Positions 42,781 to 50,431 of a stretch of DNA of 53,004 bases are shown in pieces. The notes beneath the pieces are model-generated. The model was not told the origin of the DNA and ran no database searches. It saw only the letters and a program-made list of their open reading frames with translations. This stretch comes from JAYSRU01 sp043720875 (GTDB lineage Bacteria; Bacteroidota; Bacteroidia; Flavobacteriales_D; Crocinitomicaceae). Location: assembly GCA_043720875.1 (NCBI GenBank), contig JAYSRU010000007.1:1-53004 (forward strand). The letters are read 5' to 3'. A program made the translations under genes and the position numbers. Position 1 is the stretch's first letter; each line of letters starts with the position of its first letter.

Positions 42781-44553
42781 TTATTTCGTTAGGGTACAAC
42801 TTTTATCTACTGCTTCCTTTGCACCATTTACACCTAGAACCATAGCTTTTTTAAAGTCTAAACAAGCGTTCTTGTTATCTTTTAGAGCAAGATGGCAATT
42901 TCCTCTATGCAAATATAGTTGCTTAGGTTCGTCTCCACTCGCAACAACTACAGTCTGGTTAAAATCAGCAATAGCATCTTTGAACTTTCCAGATTTCATA
43001 TATGCATAGCCTCTCTCATAGATAGGATCAGACCTATACTCATTCATTTCCATTGCTTTGGTAAGTGAAAAAATGGCAGCCGGATAATCCTTTAAATCTA
43101 TCTGATTGTAACCAATTTTGTAATAATATTCCCAATATTCGGGCGAAATTTTTACCAATTGTTTATAGTCATTTATGACTTCGCTATATTTTTCTAAAGT
43201 GGTATTAATCTCTATGCGCTTGAGGTAAATTTCACTATTTGTAGTGTCTTGATTGTATTGAATACAAGTGTCTAAATAAGCCAATGCTTCAACGTTTTTT
43301 GAATCGTTGCGATAACATTGAGCTATTTGTGCGTAGTAATTACTGTTTAATTTATCTAAAGCTATGCAGCGTTTATAGGTGATTATAGCATTATTTGGTT
43401 GGTTTGCTGAGCTGTATGAAAGCCCAAGTTCGTTGAGAATTTTGATATTATTTGGATAGAGACTGTCTGCGGTTTTAAGTAATTCGAGTGCTATATCTTC
43501 TTTCCCAATCGTTTCATTCGAAAATATTTTTGCTGAACTCAACAATACATCAATAGAAGTAGGGGCGTAAGCTAATGCATTGTTCATTATTTGAGCCGCA
43601 TTTCTAGGCGCCTCATCGGCAAGTTCCTGTAAAGCAAGTTGATTGAAAAGTAAAGCGAATTGAATTTTTTCTTCAGCACTTAGTTCTTTTTTAGTCTTAT
43701 AGTGTAGGAGTTGAGAAGTTCCAATTCTTCCTATTTTATTTTCAACAACAAAGGTTAACAAATAGGGCTTTTGCGCTAAGTCTGTTGGAAGATCAAAATT
43801 CGTTTTTCCATCCCATGCTGAAGTATAGGATCCTGATTGGGTTACAATTATTTTTCCATTTAAGTCATGAAGAGAATAGCTGAATAAATAGGAGTTGCTT
43901 TTGAACTTGCTTAAGTCTGTTTGAAAATACAATTGATCTTTTCGGTTAAATTCCAACGATTGCAATCCTCCGTTAACGGTTTTGAGTTGTGAATTATTTG
44001 CGTCAATGCCTTGCCCCAAAATACAATAATTTGGTTCCGAATTCCATTTGGAAAAGTAATTGGTATTACTGCTGGCATCAGTAGATTTTACAAGATTGAA
44101 CGGGGAGTTAAGTCTGATATCTCCTTCTCCTTTTTTGTCAAATATTCGGATCTTTAGTGTGAAGTTAGCGCATTTAAGATCTGGGGTAATGCTTACGTTA
44201 AGGTTAGACAAAATTGAGGGGTCAACTCCTTGTTTTTCATCGGCATACAAATCTTTAATTTCATAAACTACCGTGTCTGTTTGAGCATCGAGTATTAGTA
44301 AGGAGAGTCCAAAATAAATCAAATTATCAATCTCTTTGAATCCTCGCGGTTTATGTACTTTGATTTTAATCGATGTTGTCGCATCAATGTTATTGGATTG
44401 CATCGTGCCATAATCAATATCATACTCAATAGTTGAATACGTTAACACGTTACTTGCACAGGTCCACTTCAAAAAGGGATCGGAACTAATACTTCGTTGG
44501 GCCATGCAAAAAAATGGGGCCAAAAATAATGTGAGATATAGGGCAAATTTCAT
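42781..44553 (-). CDS. Exported TPR-repeat protein
   Basis: A 590-residue protein with signal peptide (1-18, ending CMA before Gln). The N-terminal half (about 20-300) is beta-rich without a recognisable domain. The C-terminal half (about 300-585) is a run of tetratricopeptide repeats, for example NELGLSYSSANQPNNAIITY, YYKIGYNQIDLKDYPAAIF and ERGYAYMKSGKFKDAIADF. It probably serves as a periplasmic or surface scaffold. A TATATTTG promoter box lies 22 bases before the start. It is transcribed alone; tonB upstream has its own terminator. Confidence 0.85.
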   Translation of the reverse strand: MKFALYLTLFLAPFFCMAQRSISSDPFLKWTCASNVLTYSTIEYDIDYGTMQSNNIDATTSIKIKVHKPRGFKEIDNLIYFGLSLLILDAQTDTVVYEIKDLYADEKQGVDPSILSNLNVSITPDLKCANFTLKIRIFDKKGEGDIRLNSPFNLVKSTDASSNTNYFSKWNSEPNYCILGQGIDANNSQLKTVNGGLQSLEFNRKDQLYFQTDLSKFKSNSYLFSYSLHDLNGKIIVTQSGSYTSAWDGKTNFDLPTDLAQKPYLLTFVVENKIGRIGTSQLLHYKTKKELSAEEKIQFALLFNQLALQELADEAPRNAAQIMNNALAYAPTSIDVLLSSAKIFSNETIGKEDIALELLKTADSLYPNNIKILNELGLSYSSANQPNNAIITYKRCIALDKLNSNYYAQIAQCYRNDSKNVEALAYLDTCIQYNQDTTNSEIYLKRIEINTTLEKYSEVINDYKQLVKISPEYWEYYYKIGYNQIDLKDYPAAIFSLTKAMEMNEYRSDPIYERGYAYMKSGKFKDAIADFNQTVVVASGDEPKQLYLHRGNCHLALKDNKNACLDFKKAMVLGVNGAKEAVDKSCTLTK

Positions 44554-44575
44554 GCTGGTCTAAATTTATTACTAA

Positions 44576-44583
44576 CAAATATA
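44576..44583 (-). promoter_or_regulatory. -7 promoter box of the TPR gene
   Basis: TATATTTG on the minus strand, 22 bases before the ATG. A TTTG lies 14 bases upstream of it, closer than the usual 19. Confidence 0.45.
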
Positions 44584-44596
44584 GCGATTTATTACA

Positions 44597-44629
44597 ACAA
44601 AAAAAGACCGTCTCAAGAGACGGTCTTTT
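44597..44629 (-). terminator. Rho-independent terminator of tonB
   Basis: A 12-bp perfect stem (44602-44613 with 44618-44629) closes the loop CAAG. The A run at 44599-44605 gives the U tract on the minus strand. It lies 20 bases after the tonB stop. Confidence 0.85.
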
Positions 44630-44649
44630 GAATGTTAAAGGAATTAATG

Positions 44650-45363
44650 TTATCCTAATTTGAAAACAACCTTAACTTGAAATTTGGAACGACAAGCATT
44701 ACCATTATTTTGACCAGGAGTCCAATTAGGCATCATACGTACTTTTTTGATTGCTTCAGCATCTAGTTCTGGTGTTTGACCACGCCCTTTCGGTATTGCA
44801 ACTGAAGTTAGTCTTCCATCTTTTTCAACTACGAATGTTACTAGAACGGTTCCTTCGTCACCATTTTCTTGTGCGATTTCTGGATAAATAATGTTTTTAG
44901 CGAACCATGCAGAAGGAGATCCGCCAGGAAACGAAGCTTCAACATCTGGAACATCAACAACCTCTTCAGTTACAACTGCAACATCGACATTATCAATAGC
45001 GTTAGTGGTTTCACCGGTTGCTGCTGTGCTTTGTGTACCTGTACTAATATCAGTTTTCACTTCGCCCGTGTTGTCTATTTCAACAGTGTTCTCATCAATT
45101 GCTTGCGCCATATCAATTGTTGCTGTTGGAGCAGCCGCAGCCGCAGCTGGTGGTGGTGGTGGAACATCAGCTTTTTTCTCGTCAGCTTCCTCAACGTCTT
45201 TGTCTTTTTTCTGCTCTACTTGTTCTTTCTCAGCCTCTTCAATTATTGGTGTTGTGAATGAGAAAGAAGCAAGAGTGATACCTGCAATAAATAATACACC
45301 GTTTATACCAAAAGGCACACGTGCATTGCTAACATCTGCTTCTATACTTTTTTTAACTTCCAT
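44650..45363 (-). CDS. tonB: Energy transducer TonB
   Basis: A 237-residue protein linking ExbB/ExbD to outer-membrane receptors. A short cytosolic tail and one membrane helix (about 18-40) are followed by a Glu/Lys-rich stretch, a Pro-Ala linker (about 65-82: PPPPPAAAAAAP), and the C-terminal TonB domain (about 140-237) containing YPEIAQENGDEGTVLVTFVV and MPNWTPGQNNG. The alternation of charged and Pro-rich linker segments lets it span the periplasm. It is monocistronic with a terminator. Its likely partners are the exbB/exbD operon at 29758-32439. Confidence 0.94.
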   Translation of the reverse strand: MEVKKSIEADVSNARVPFGINGVLFIAGITLASFSFTTPIIEEAEKEQVEQKKDKDVEEADEKKADVPPPPPAAAAAAPTATIDMAQAIDENTVEIDNTGEVKTDISTGTQSTAATGETTNAIDNVDVAVVTEEVVDVPDVEASFPGGSPSAWFAKNIIYPEIAQENGDEGTVLVTFVVEKDGRLTSVAIPKGRGQTPELDAEAIKKVRMMPNWTPGQNNGNACRSKFQVKVVFKLG

Positions 45364-45418
45364 GATTTTTTAATTATAATGCTGTTTACAAATAAGTGTT
45401 GAAATAGTTCAAAAAGAA

Positions 45419-45796
45419 TTACCCAACTAAACTTTGGTATGCCGCCGAATCCAATAAGTGTGCCACGGCACTAGCGTCGTCAAGTTTAACCTTAATAATC
45501 CAACCAGTACCATATGGGTCTGAATTGACTGCTTCAGGATTAGATTCTAATGCGGTATTGAATTCTACTATTTCTCCAGCTAAAGGCATGAATAAATCTG
45601 AAACCGTTTTTACGGCCTCTATCGTACCGAATACTTCTTCCGAAGCAATTGTTTCTCCTTCTGTTTCAACTTCAACAAAAACGATATCACCCAATTCTGA
45701 TTGAGCGAAGTCAGTAATTCCGATAACTGCTACATCTCCTTCAAGACGCACCCATTCGTGATCTTTTGTATATTTTAATTCTGCAGGAATATTCAT
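45419..45796 (-). CDS. gcvH: Glycine cleavage system H protein
   Basis: A 125-residue carrier that shuttles the methylamine group of glycine between the P and T proteins of the glycine cleavage system. The lipoate attachment site is Lys63 in GTIEAVKTVSD, and the N-terminal TKDHEWVRLEGDVAVIGITDFAQ block is typical. The octanoyltransferase needed for its lipoylation is encoded at 24048. A TATTTTTG promoter box lies 17 bases before the start. It is divergent from trpS. Confidence 0.97.
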   Translation of the reverse strand: MNIPAELKYTKDHEWVRLEGDVAVIGITDFAQSELGDIVFVEVETEGETIASEEVFGTIEAVKTVSDLFMPLAGEIVEFNTALESNPEAVNSDPYGTGWIIKVKLDDASAVAHLLDSAAYQSLVG

Positions 45797-45813
45797 TTTT
45801 CTTTAATTTGCAA

Positions 45814-45821
45814 CAAAAATA
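45814..45821 (-). promoter_or_regulatory. -7 promoter box of gcvH
   Basis: TATTTTTG on the minus strand, 17 bases before the gcvH ATG. Confidence 0.45.
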
Positions 45822-45916
45822 GCATAATTTCTGTTTGTTGCATTCGCTTTCCTAAGAAATCTTACTAATTTTGTTTAAAGTGATATTTTTGGAGTTTAAA
45901 GAGTAATTACTTTACC

Positions 45917-45944
45917 TTGACAAACAATGATTTTATTACTTTTG
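45917..45944 (+). promoter_or_regulatory. Promoter of trpS
   Basis: A TTG at 45917-45919, a 17-base spacer and TACTTTTG at 45937-45944 fit the Bacteroidota promoter. The ATG is 12 bases further on. Confidence 0.55.
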
Positions 45945-45956
45945 TAAAAAAAACTA

Positions 45957-46925
45957 ATGGCAAGAATACTGACAGGCGTTCAAAGTACAGGAACGCCCCA
46001 TTTGGGTAATTTATTAGGAGCAATTATTCCAGCAATTGAATTAGCACAGGATTCCAAGAACGAGACATTTTTATTCATTGCAGATCTTCATTCTGCCATA
46101 CTTATAAAGGATGCAATCGTGATGAGAGCCAACACATATGCAACGGCAGCGGTATGGTTAGCCATGGGAATGGATCCTAATAAATCGATATTTTACCGAC
46201 AAAGTGATGTGCCTGAAGTAACGGAGTTAGCATGGTATCTAAATTGTTTTTTTCCGTTTCAACGTTTGACATTAGCCCACTCGTTCAAAGACAAGGCAGG
46301 CAGATTGGCAGATGTTAATGTAGGGTTATTTACATACCCCATGTTGATGGCTGCGGATATATTATTGTACGATGCGGAATTTGTGCCAGTTGGAAAAGAT
46401 CAATTACAACATTTGGAATTTGCACGTGATGTTGCTTCACGTTTTCATGCACAATTAGGAGAAACATTTGTTTTGCCGCAAGATATTGTTCAAAAAAATG
46501 GGGAGTTGGTTCCAGGAACCGATGGAGAAAAGATGAGTAAGAGTAGAAATAACTTTATAAATGTTTTTTTACCAGAAAATGAATTAAAAAAGCAGGTAAT
46601 GTCTATAGTTTCGGACAGTAAAGAATTGGAGGAGCCGAAAGATCCTTCAAGCTGTCATATATTTGCGCTATATGCCTTGGTGGCAACAGAAACGAAGGTT
46701 GAAGTGATGCGCAATAATTATATTGCTGGAGGATATGGATATGGTCATGCGAAAAAGGAATTATTGGCTACACTTTTGGAGCGCTTTTCAAAACCACGAG
46801 AAATTTTTAATCATTACATGAGCAATACTAATGAATTAGACGAGATACTAAAACATGGTGCAGAAAAAGCAAGAAATGTTGGTCAGGTTGTACTCAAGAA
46901 AGTGCGAGAAAAATTGGGGTATTGA
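45957..46925 (+). CDS. trpS: Tryptophan--tRNA ligase
   Basis: A 322-residue class I synthetase charging tRNA-Trp. The ATP-binding HIGH-type motif is TPHLGN (residues 13-18) and the KMSKS loop is intact in GEKMSKSRNNF near residue 198. The FRQSDVPEVTELAWYLN-type region reads YRQSDVPEVTELAWYLNC. Length and architecture are standard for bacteria. The gene stands alone with its own promoter; the next gene begins 93 bases downstream with a separate promoter. Confidence 0.97.
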   Translation: MARILTGVQSTGTPHLGNLLGAIIPAIELAQDSKNETFLFIADLHSAILIKDAIVMRANTYATAAVWLAMGMDPNKSIFYRQSDVPEVTELAWYLNCFFPFQRLTLAHSFKDKAGRLADVNVGLFTYPMLMAADILLYDAEFVPVGKDQLQHLEFARDVASRFHAQLGETFVLPQDIVQKNGELVPGTDGEKMSKSRNNFINVFLPENELKKQVMSIVSDSKELEEPKDPSSCHIFALYALVATETKVEVMRNNYIAGGYGYGHAKKELLATLLERFSKPREIFNHYMSNTNELDEILKHGAEKARNVGQVVLKKVREKLGY

Positions 46926-46966
46926 TAAATGAAATCTTGATTTCTTTACTTGTGATGATGCTATAG

Positions 46967-46997
46967 TTTGCGTAGCACGGCATTTTAGTTATCTTTG
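46967..46997 (+). promoter_or_regulatory. Promoter of the second peptide-binding lipoprotein
   Basis: TTTG at 46967-46970, exactly 19 bases, then TATCTTTG at 46990-46997: the best match to the Bacteroidota consensus in the window. The ATG follows 21 bases later. Confidence 0.7.
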
Positions 46998-47018
46998 GTG
47001 CAAAATTACCTTTGAACG

Positions 47019-48731
47019 ATGACTAAATTATTTTTATTTTTAGGATTTTCAGCATTAATCTTAAACGCTTGTGGAGACGCACAAGAAGATTTATCGAAGA
47101 AAGTTGCAGTTGGTGGCCCTGTTTACGGAGGGGAACTTCGCATGATGTCTCAAGAAAAATTGGAAAATCTTTTTCCTTTGGGTGTGGGCGACATTCATTC
47201 GGTGCGCGTTACTTCTCAATTGTTTGAAACCATTTTAAAGTTGGATCCTTCAGGTACGAAAGTAATTCCAGGAATCGCAGAGAGTTTTACTGCCTCTGGA
47301 GATGCAAAATATTTTACGTTAAAAATAAGAAAAGGCGTATATTTTCATGCTGATGATTGTTTTGGCGGAGAAGGAAGAGAGGTGACAGCTGAAGACATAA
47401 AATTTGTATTAGATTTTTCTTGTTCGGGTTTAAAGCAAAATATAATTAGTTGGTTTTTAAGAGATAAGATTGTTGGCGGAAAAGAATTCTTTGCGAAATC
47501 TAAAACATCTATACCTGAAGGAGGAGTGAAAGGAATTACTGTTATTGATGCTCAAACACTTAAAATTGAATTGGTTAGTGCTTATGGTGGATTTGATAAA
47601 TTGTTGACGCACCCAAGCCTTGGAATTTTCCCTAAAGAGGCATACGACAAATACGGAGCAGACATAGTCAAGCATCCTGTTGGAACTGGACCGTTTTCAT
47701 TGGATGAATGGACTGCTGAAAAAATTAGATTAAAGCGCAATGATAAGTACTGGAAACAAGATGATTTAGGAAATCAATTGCCATTTTTGGGAGGAATCAC
47801 AATTACATATTCTACCACTAAACGAAGTGAATTATTGGCGTTTCGTAACAAGGAAATAGATTTGGTTACAGAAATTCCAGTTGAAGAAATTGAAAACATT
47901 TTAGGAACGCTACAAGAAGCTCAAGATGGTAAGAACGTGAAACACAAGGTTGTAAACCAAATAAGTATGAGCATGAATTACTTTGGTTTTTCTCATGCAA
48001 GTCCAATATTTGCTAATCTTCAAGTGCGTAAAGCGTTTAACCTTGCGGTAGACAGAAATGCTTTAGTAGATACATGGTTGGAAGGTGAAGGTTATGCTTC
48101 TGAAAATGGTTTTGTTCCTATGATTGATGGTTACCCATCCGAATCAGTACGTGGGTTTAAGTATGATCCTACACAAGCACAAGCACTTATGGCATCAGCT
48201 GGATATGCTAACGGCGTTGGCTTTCCAGAAATGAAATTTTACGTGAATGGTAAAAAGGGCTCTGGAATGTATAAAATGGCAGAAGGGGTAATCGATTTTC
48301 TGCATAAGAATTTAGGGGTTAATGTTAAAATTGAATTAACGTCATTAGCAAATAGAGATAAAGCAATTGCTTCTGGAACAGCAATTTTTTGGCGTTCTGG
48401 TTGGGTAGCGGATTACCCAGATCCTGAGAATTTTTTGAGTTTGTTTTATGGGGGTAACATAAGAGAAGGTGGAACTTCAATGAATCCTTTCAAATATAAG
48501 AATCCAGCATTTGATAAGTTGTTTGAACAAGCTATGCGCGAAACGGATTTCAATAAGCGGATGAAGCTTTATGCACAATGCGATCAGATTGTAATCGATG
48601 ATGCAGTAGTTATGCCATTATTGACAGATGATTTTATAGTTATGTATAATTCAAAAATCAGAAAATTTGAAACGAACTGTATGGAGCAAATAGATTTTTC
48701 TACCATCTTTATGAAAGAGATTAAAGAATAA
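47019..48731 (+). CDS. ABC transporter substrate-binding lipoprotein, family 5 (second copy)
   Basis: A 570-residue lipoprotein of the same SBP_bac_5 family as the gene at 5369, with lipobox LNAC (Cys18). Family blocks are QLFETILKLDPSGTKVIPGI near 70, GTGPFSLDEW near 226, VRKAFNLAVDRNALVDTW near 340 and the Ala-Gly-Tyr-Ala-Asn-Gly stretch near 392. It probably binds peptides. As with the first copy, no permease or ATPase genes are adjacent, and here no TonB receptor follows either. It has a dedicated promoter and terminator, so it is expressed alone. Confidence 0.91.
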   Translation: MTKLFLFLGFSALILNACGDAQEDLSKKVAVGGPVYGGELRMMSQEKLENLFPLGVGDIHSVRVTSQLFETILKLDPSGTKVIPGIAESFTASGDAKYFTLKIRKGVYFHADDCFGGEGREVTAEDIKFVLDFSCSGLKQNIISWFLRDKIVGGKEFFAKSKTSIPEGGVKGITVIDAQTLKIELVSAYGGFDKLLTHPSLGIFPKEAYDKYGADIVKHPVGTGPFSLDEWTAEKIRLKRNDKYWKQDDLGNQLPFLGGITITYSTTKRSELLAFRNKEIDLVTEIPVEEIENILGTLQEAQDGKNVKHKVVNQISMSMNYFGFSHASPIFANLQVRKAFNLAVDRNALVDTWLEGEGYASENGFVPMIDGYPSESVRGFKYDPTQAQALMASAGYANGVGFPEMKFYVNGKKGSGMYKMAEGVIDFLHKNLGVNVKIELTSLANRDKAIASGTAIFWRSGWVADYPDPENFLSLFYGGNIREGGTSMNPFKYKNPAFDKLFEQAMRETDFNKRMKLYAQCDQIVIDDAVVMPLLTDDFIVMYNSKIRKFETNCMEQIDFSTIFMKEIKE

Positions 48732-48771
48732 ATTTGTTTAGAAATCAATTTCTTACTTGAAATATTATAAT

Positions 48772-48802
48772 TCCCATTCTTTATTGAATGGGATTTTTTT
48801 TC
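48772..48802 (+). terminator. Rho-independent terminator of the second peptide-binding gene
   Basis: An 8-bp stem (48772-48779 with 48786-48793), a 6-base loop TTTATT and a run of eight T. Confidence 0.85.
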
Positions 48803-48903
48803 TATTTGCTTAAGGTGAAATCATGCGTGGTTAAGATTCCTTAAATTTATTTGGAAAATGAGATTTTACACGCGGTTTTTTTAAGCCATTTGTATTCGAA
48901 TGT

Positions 48904-48911
48904 TATCTTTG
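48904..48911 (+). promoter_or_regulatory. -7 promoter box of rseP
   Basis: TATCTTTG, 35 bases before the rseP ATG. The -33 element is not clear. Confidence 0.45.
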
Positions 48912-48946
48912 TAGCACTTTGCATTAAAGCAAGTTAAATTCACACT

Positions 48947-50287
48947 ATGGATATTGGAGTATTTTTAATTAAAGCAGGCCAACTAGTTCTTTCACTATCA
49001 ATTTTGGTAGTATTACATGAATTAGGTCATTTCTTACCTGCGCGTTTTTTCAAAATCAAAATTGAGAAGTTCTATTTGTTCTTTAATCCATGGTTCTCTT
49101 TAGCTAAGAAAAAAATTGGAGATACAGAATGGGGAATTGGATGGTTGCCATTGGGTGGTTATGTCAAAATTGCGGGGATGGTAGATGAATCTATGGATAC
49201 CGAACAATTGAAGCAACCAGCTCAACCTTGGGAATTTCGCTCAAAACCTGCTTGGCAACGTCTAATCGTTATGATTGGTGGAGTTGTGGTTAACCTTGTG
49301 TTAGGAATCGTAATTTACATTGGTATTGCCGCATATTGGGGAGATGAAATGATTAAACCAGCAGATCTTAAAAAAGGATACGGTGTAAATGCATTGGGTG
49401 AGAAATATGGTTTTGAAGATGGTGACATGATTACCAAAATGGATGGAATTGCGTTGGAAGATGCTAGTTCGCGTAAAGTGAATAAAGCTATACTATTGAG
49501 AAATGTCCGTAAAATTGAAGTACGAAAAGCAGACGGAAGTTTGAAAACCTATCCATTGCCAGCGAATGTTTCAAATTTAATGTTTGAGCAAGGTGAAGTA
49601 AGCATGTTTCAAGAGAGAACTAGAGCTGTCGTTGACTCCACTTTTCCTAAATCACCTGCCAATTTGTGTGGGTTGAAAAAAGGAGACGTTATTCTTGCTT
49701 TAAACAACAACACGGTTCAGTATTACGATGAATTCATGCAACTGATCAAGAATAAGATGAACAAAGCAGTAAGTATTAGTGTCCTTAGAAATGGAGATAC
49801 TTTATTGCTTAAAACCAGAACAGATGAAAAGGGTAAACTTGGATTTGCTGCTGGTATGACGGATATGAAAAATATCAAAGTTACCGAAGTTAAGTATGGT
49901 TTTGGAGCGTCAATCGGAAAAGGATTAAGTAATGGAATCTGGACATTAAGAGATTATGTTTCGCAATTAAAATATTTGTTTACTAAAAAAGGAGCAACTG
50001 AGATCGGTGGATTTGCAGCCATGGGAAATATGTTTGGAGCAGAATGGAACTGGGAAGCGTTTTGGCATACCACTGCATTAATTTCTATCATCTTAGCATT
50101 TATGAATATCTTGCCTATTCCAGCATTAGATGGTGGACACGTAGTTTTCTTAATCTATGAAATGATTACGGGGAAGGAGGCTCCTCAAAAAGTATTGGAA
50201 TATGCTCAAATGGCAGGAATAATAATTCTACTCAGCTTGATGTTGTATGCTAATGGTAACGACATTTATCGAATTTTCTTTAAATAG
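48947..50287 (+). CDS. rseP: Site-2 intramembrane protease RseP
   Basis: A 446-residue inner-membrane zinc metalloprotease (M50) that cuts membrane-bound anti-sigma factors after a first cleavage, releasing envelope-stress sigma factors; it also clears signal-peptide remnants. The zinc motif is HELGH at residues 24-28 in the first helix. Further helices lie near 105-130, 375-395 and 425-440; the third zinc ligand is in NILPIPALDGGHVVF near 387-401. Two PDZ-like periplasmic domains (about 140-215 and 225-290) sit between the helices. It is transcribed alone with its own terminator. Confidence 0.94.
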   Translation: MDIGVFLIKAGQLVLSLSILVVLHELGHFLPARFFKIKIEKFYLFFNPWFSLAKKKIGDTEWGIGWLPLGGYVKIAGMVDESMDTEQLKQPAQPWEFRSKPAWQRLIVMIGGVVVNLVLGIVIYIGIAAYWGDEMIKPADLKKGYGVNALGEKYGFEDGDMITKMDGIALEDASSRKVNKAILLRNVRKIEVRKADGSLKTYPLPANVSNLMFEQGEVSMFQERTRAVVDSTFPKSPANLCGLKKGDVILALNNNTVQYYDEFMQLIKNKMNKAVSISVLRNGDTLLLKTRTDEKGKLGFAAGMTDMKNIKVTEVKYGFGASIGKGLSNGIWTLRDYVSQLKYLFTKKGATEIGGFAAMGNMFGAEWNWEAFWHTTALISIILAFMNILPIPALDGGHVVFLIYEMITGKEAPQKVLEYAQMAGIIILLSLMLYANGNDIYRIFFK

Positions 50288-50329
50288 AAAGTAAGGTTAT
50301 TTAGCTTAACAAGTTAGGCTTTGAATTTA

Positions 50330-50364
50330 ATGAGATTTTCCAATAGGAAAATCTCATTTTTTTT
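50330..50364 (+). terminator. Rho-independent terminator of rseP
   Basis: A perfect 12-bp stem (50330-50341 with 50346-50357), loop AATA and a run of eight T. Confidence 0.88.
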
Positions 50365-50401
50365 GCTGGAGTTTTAATCCCATTATGTTAGCGCAATCAC
50401 T

Positions 50402-50409
50402 TATCTTTG
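50402..50409 (+). promoter_or_regulatory. -7 promoter box of the subtilisin gene
   Basis: TATCTTTG, 22 bases before the ATG at 50432. Confidence 0.45.
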
Positions 50410-50431
50410 AGTCATTAAGACACGATACATT

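Noticed and set aside
44891..45373. 160-residue plus-strand frame opposite tonB
   Set aside because: Its Ser/Ala/Gly-rich composition is the reverse reading of the TonB linker; tonB has clear domain evidence.
46931..46944. Terminator after trpS
   Set aside because: The stem is only 6 bp with a 2-base loop and a weak T run, too little to support a call.
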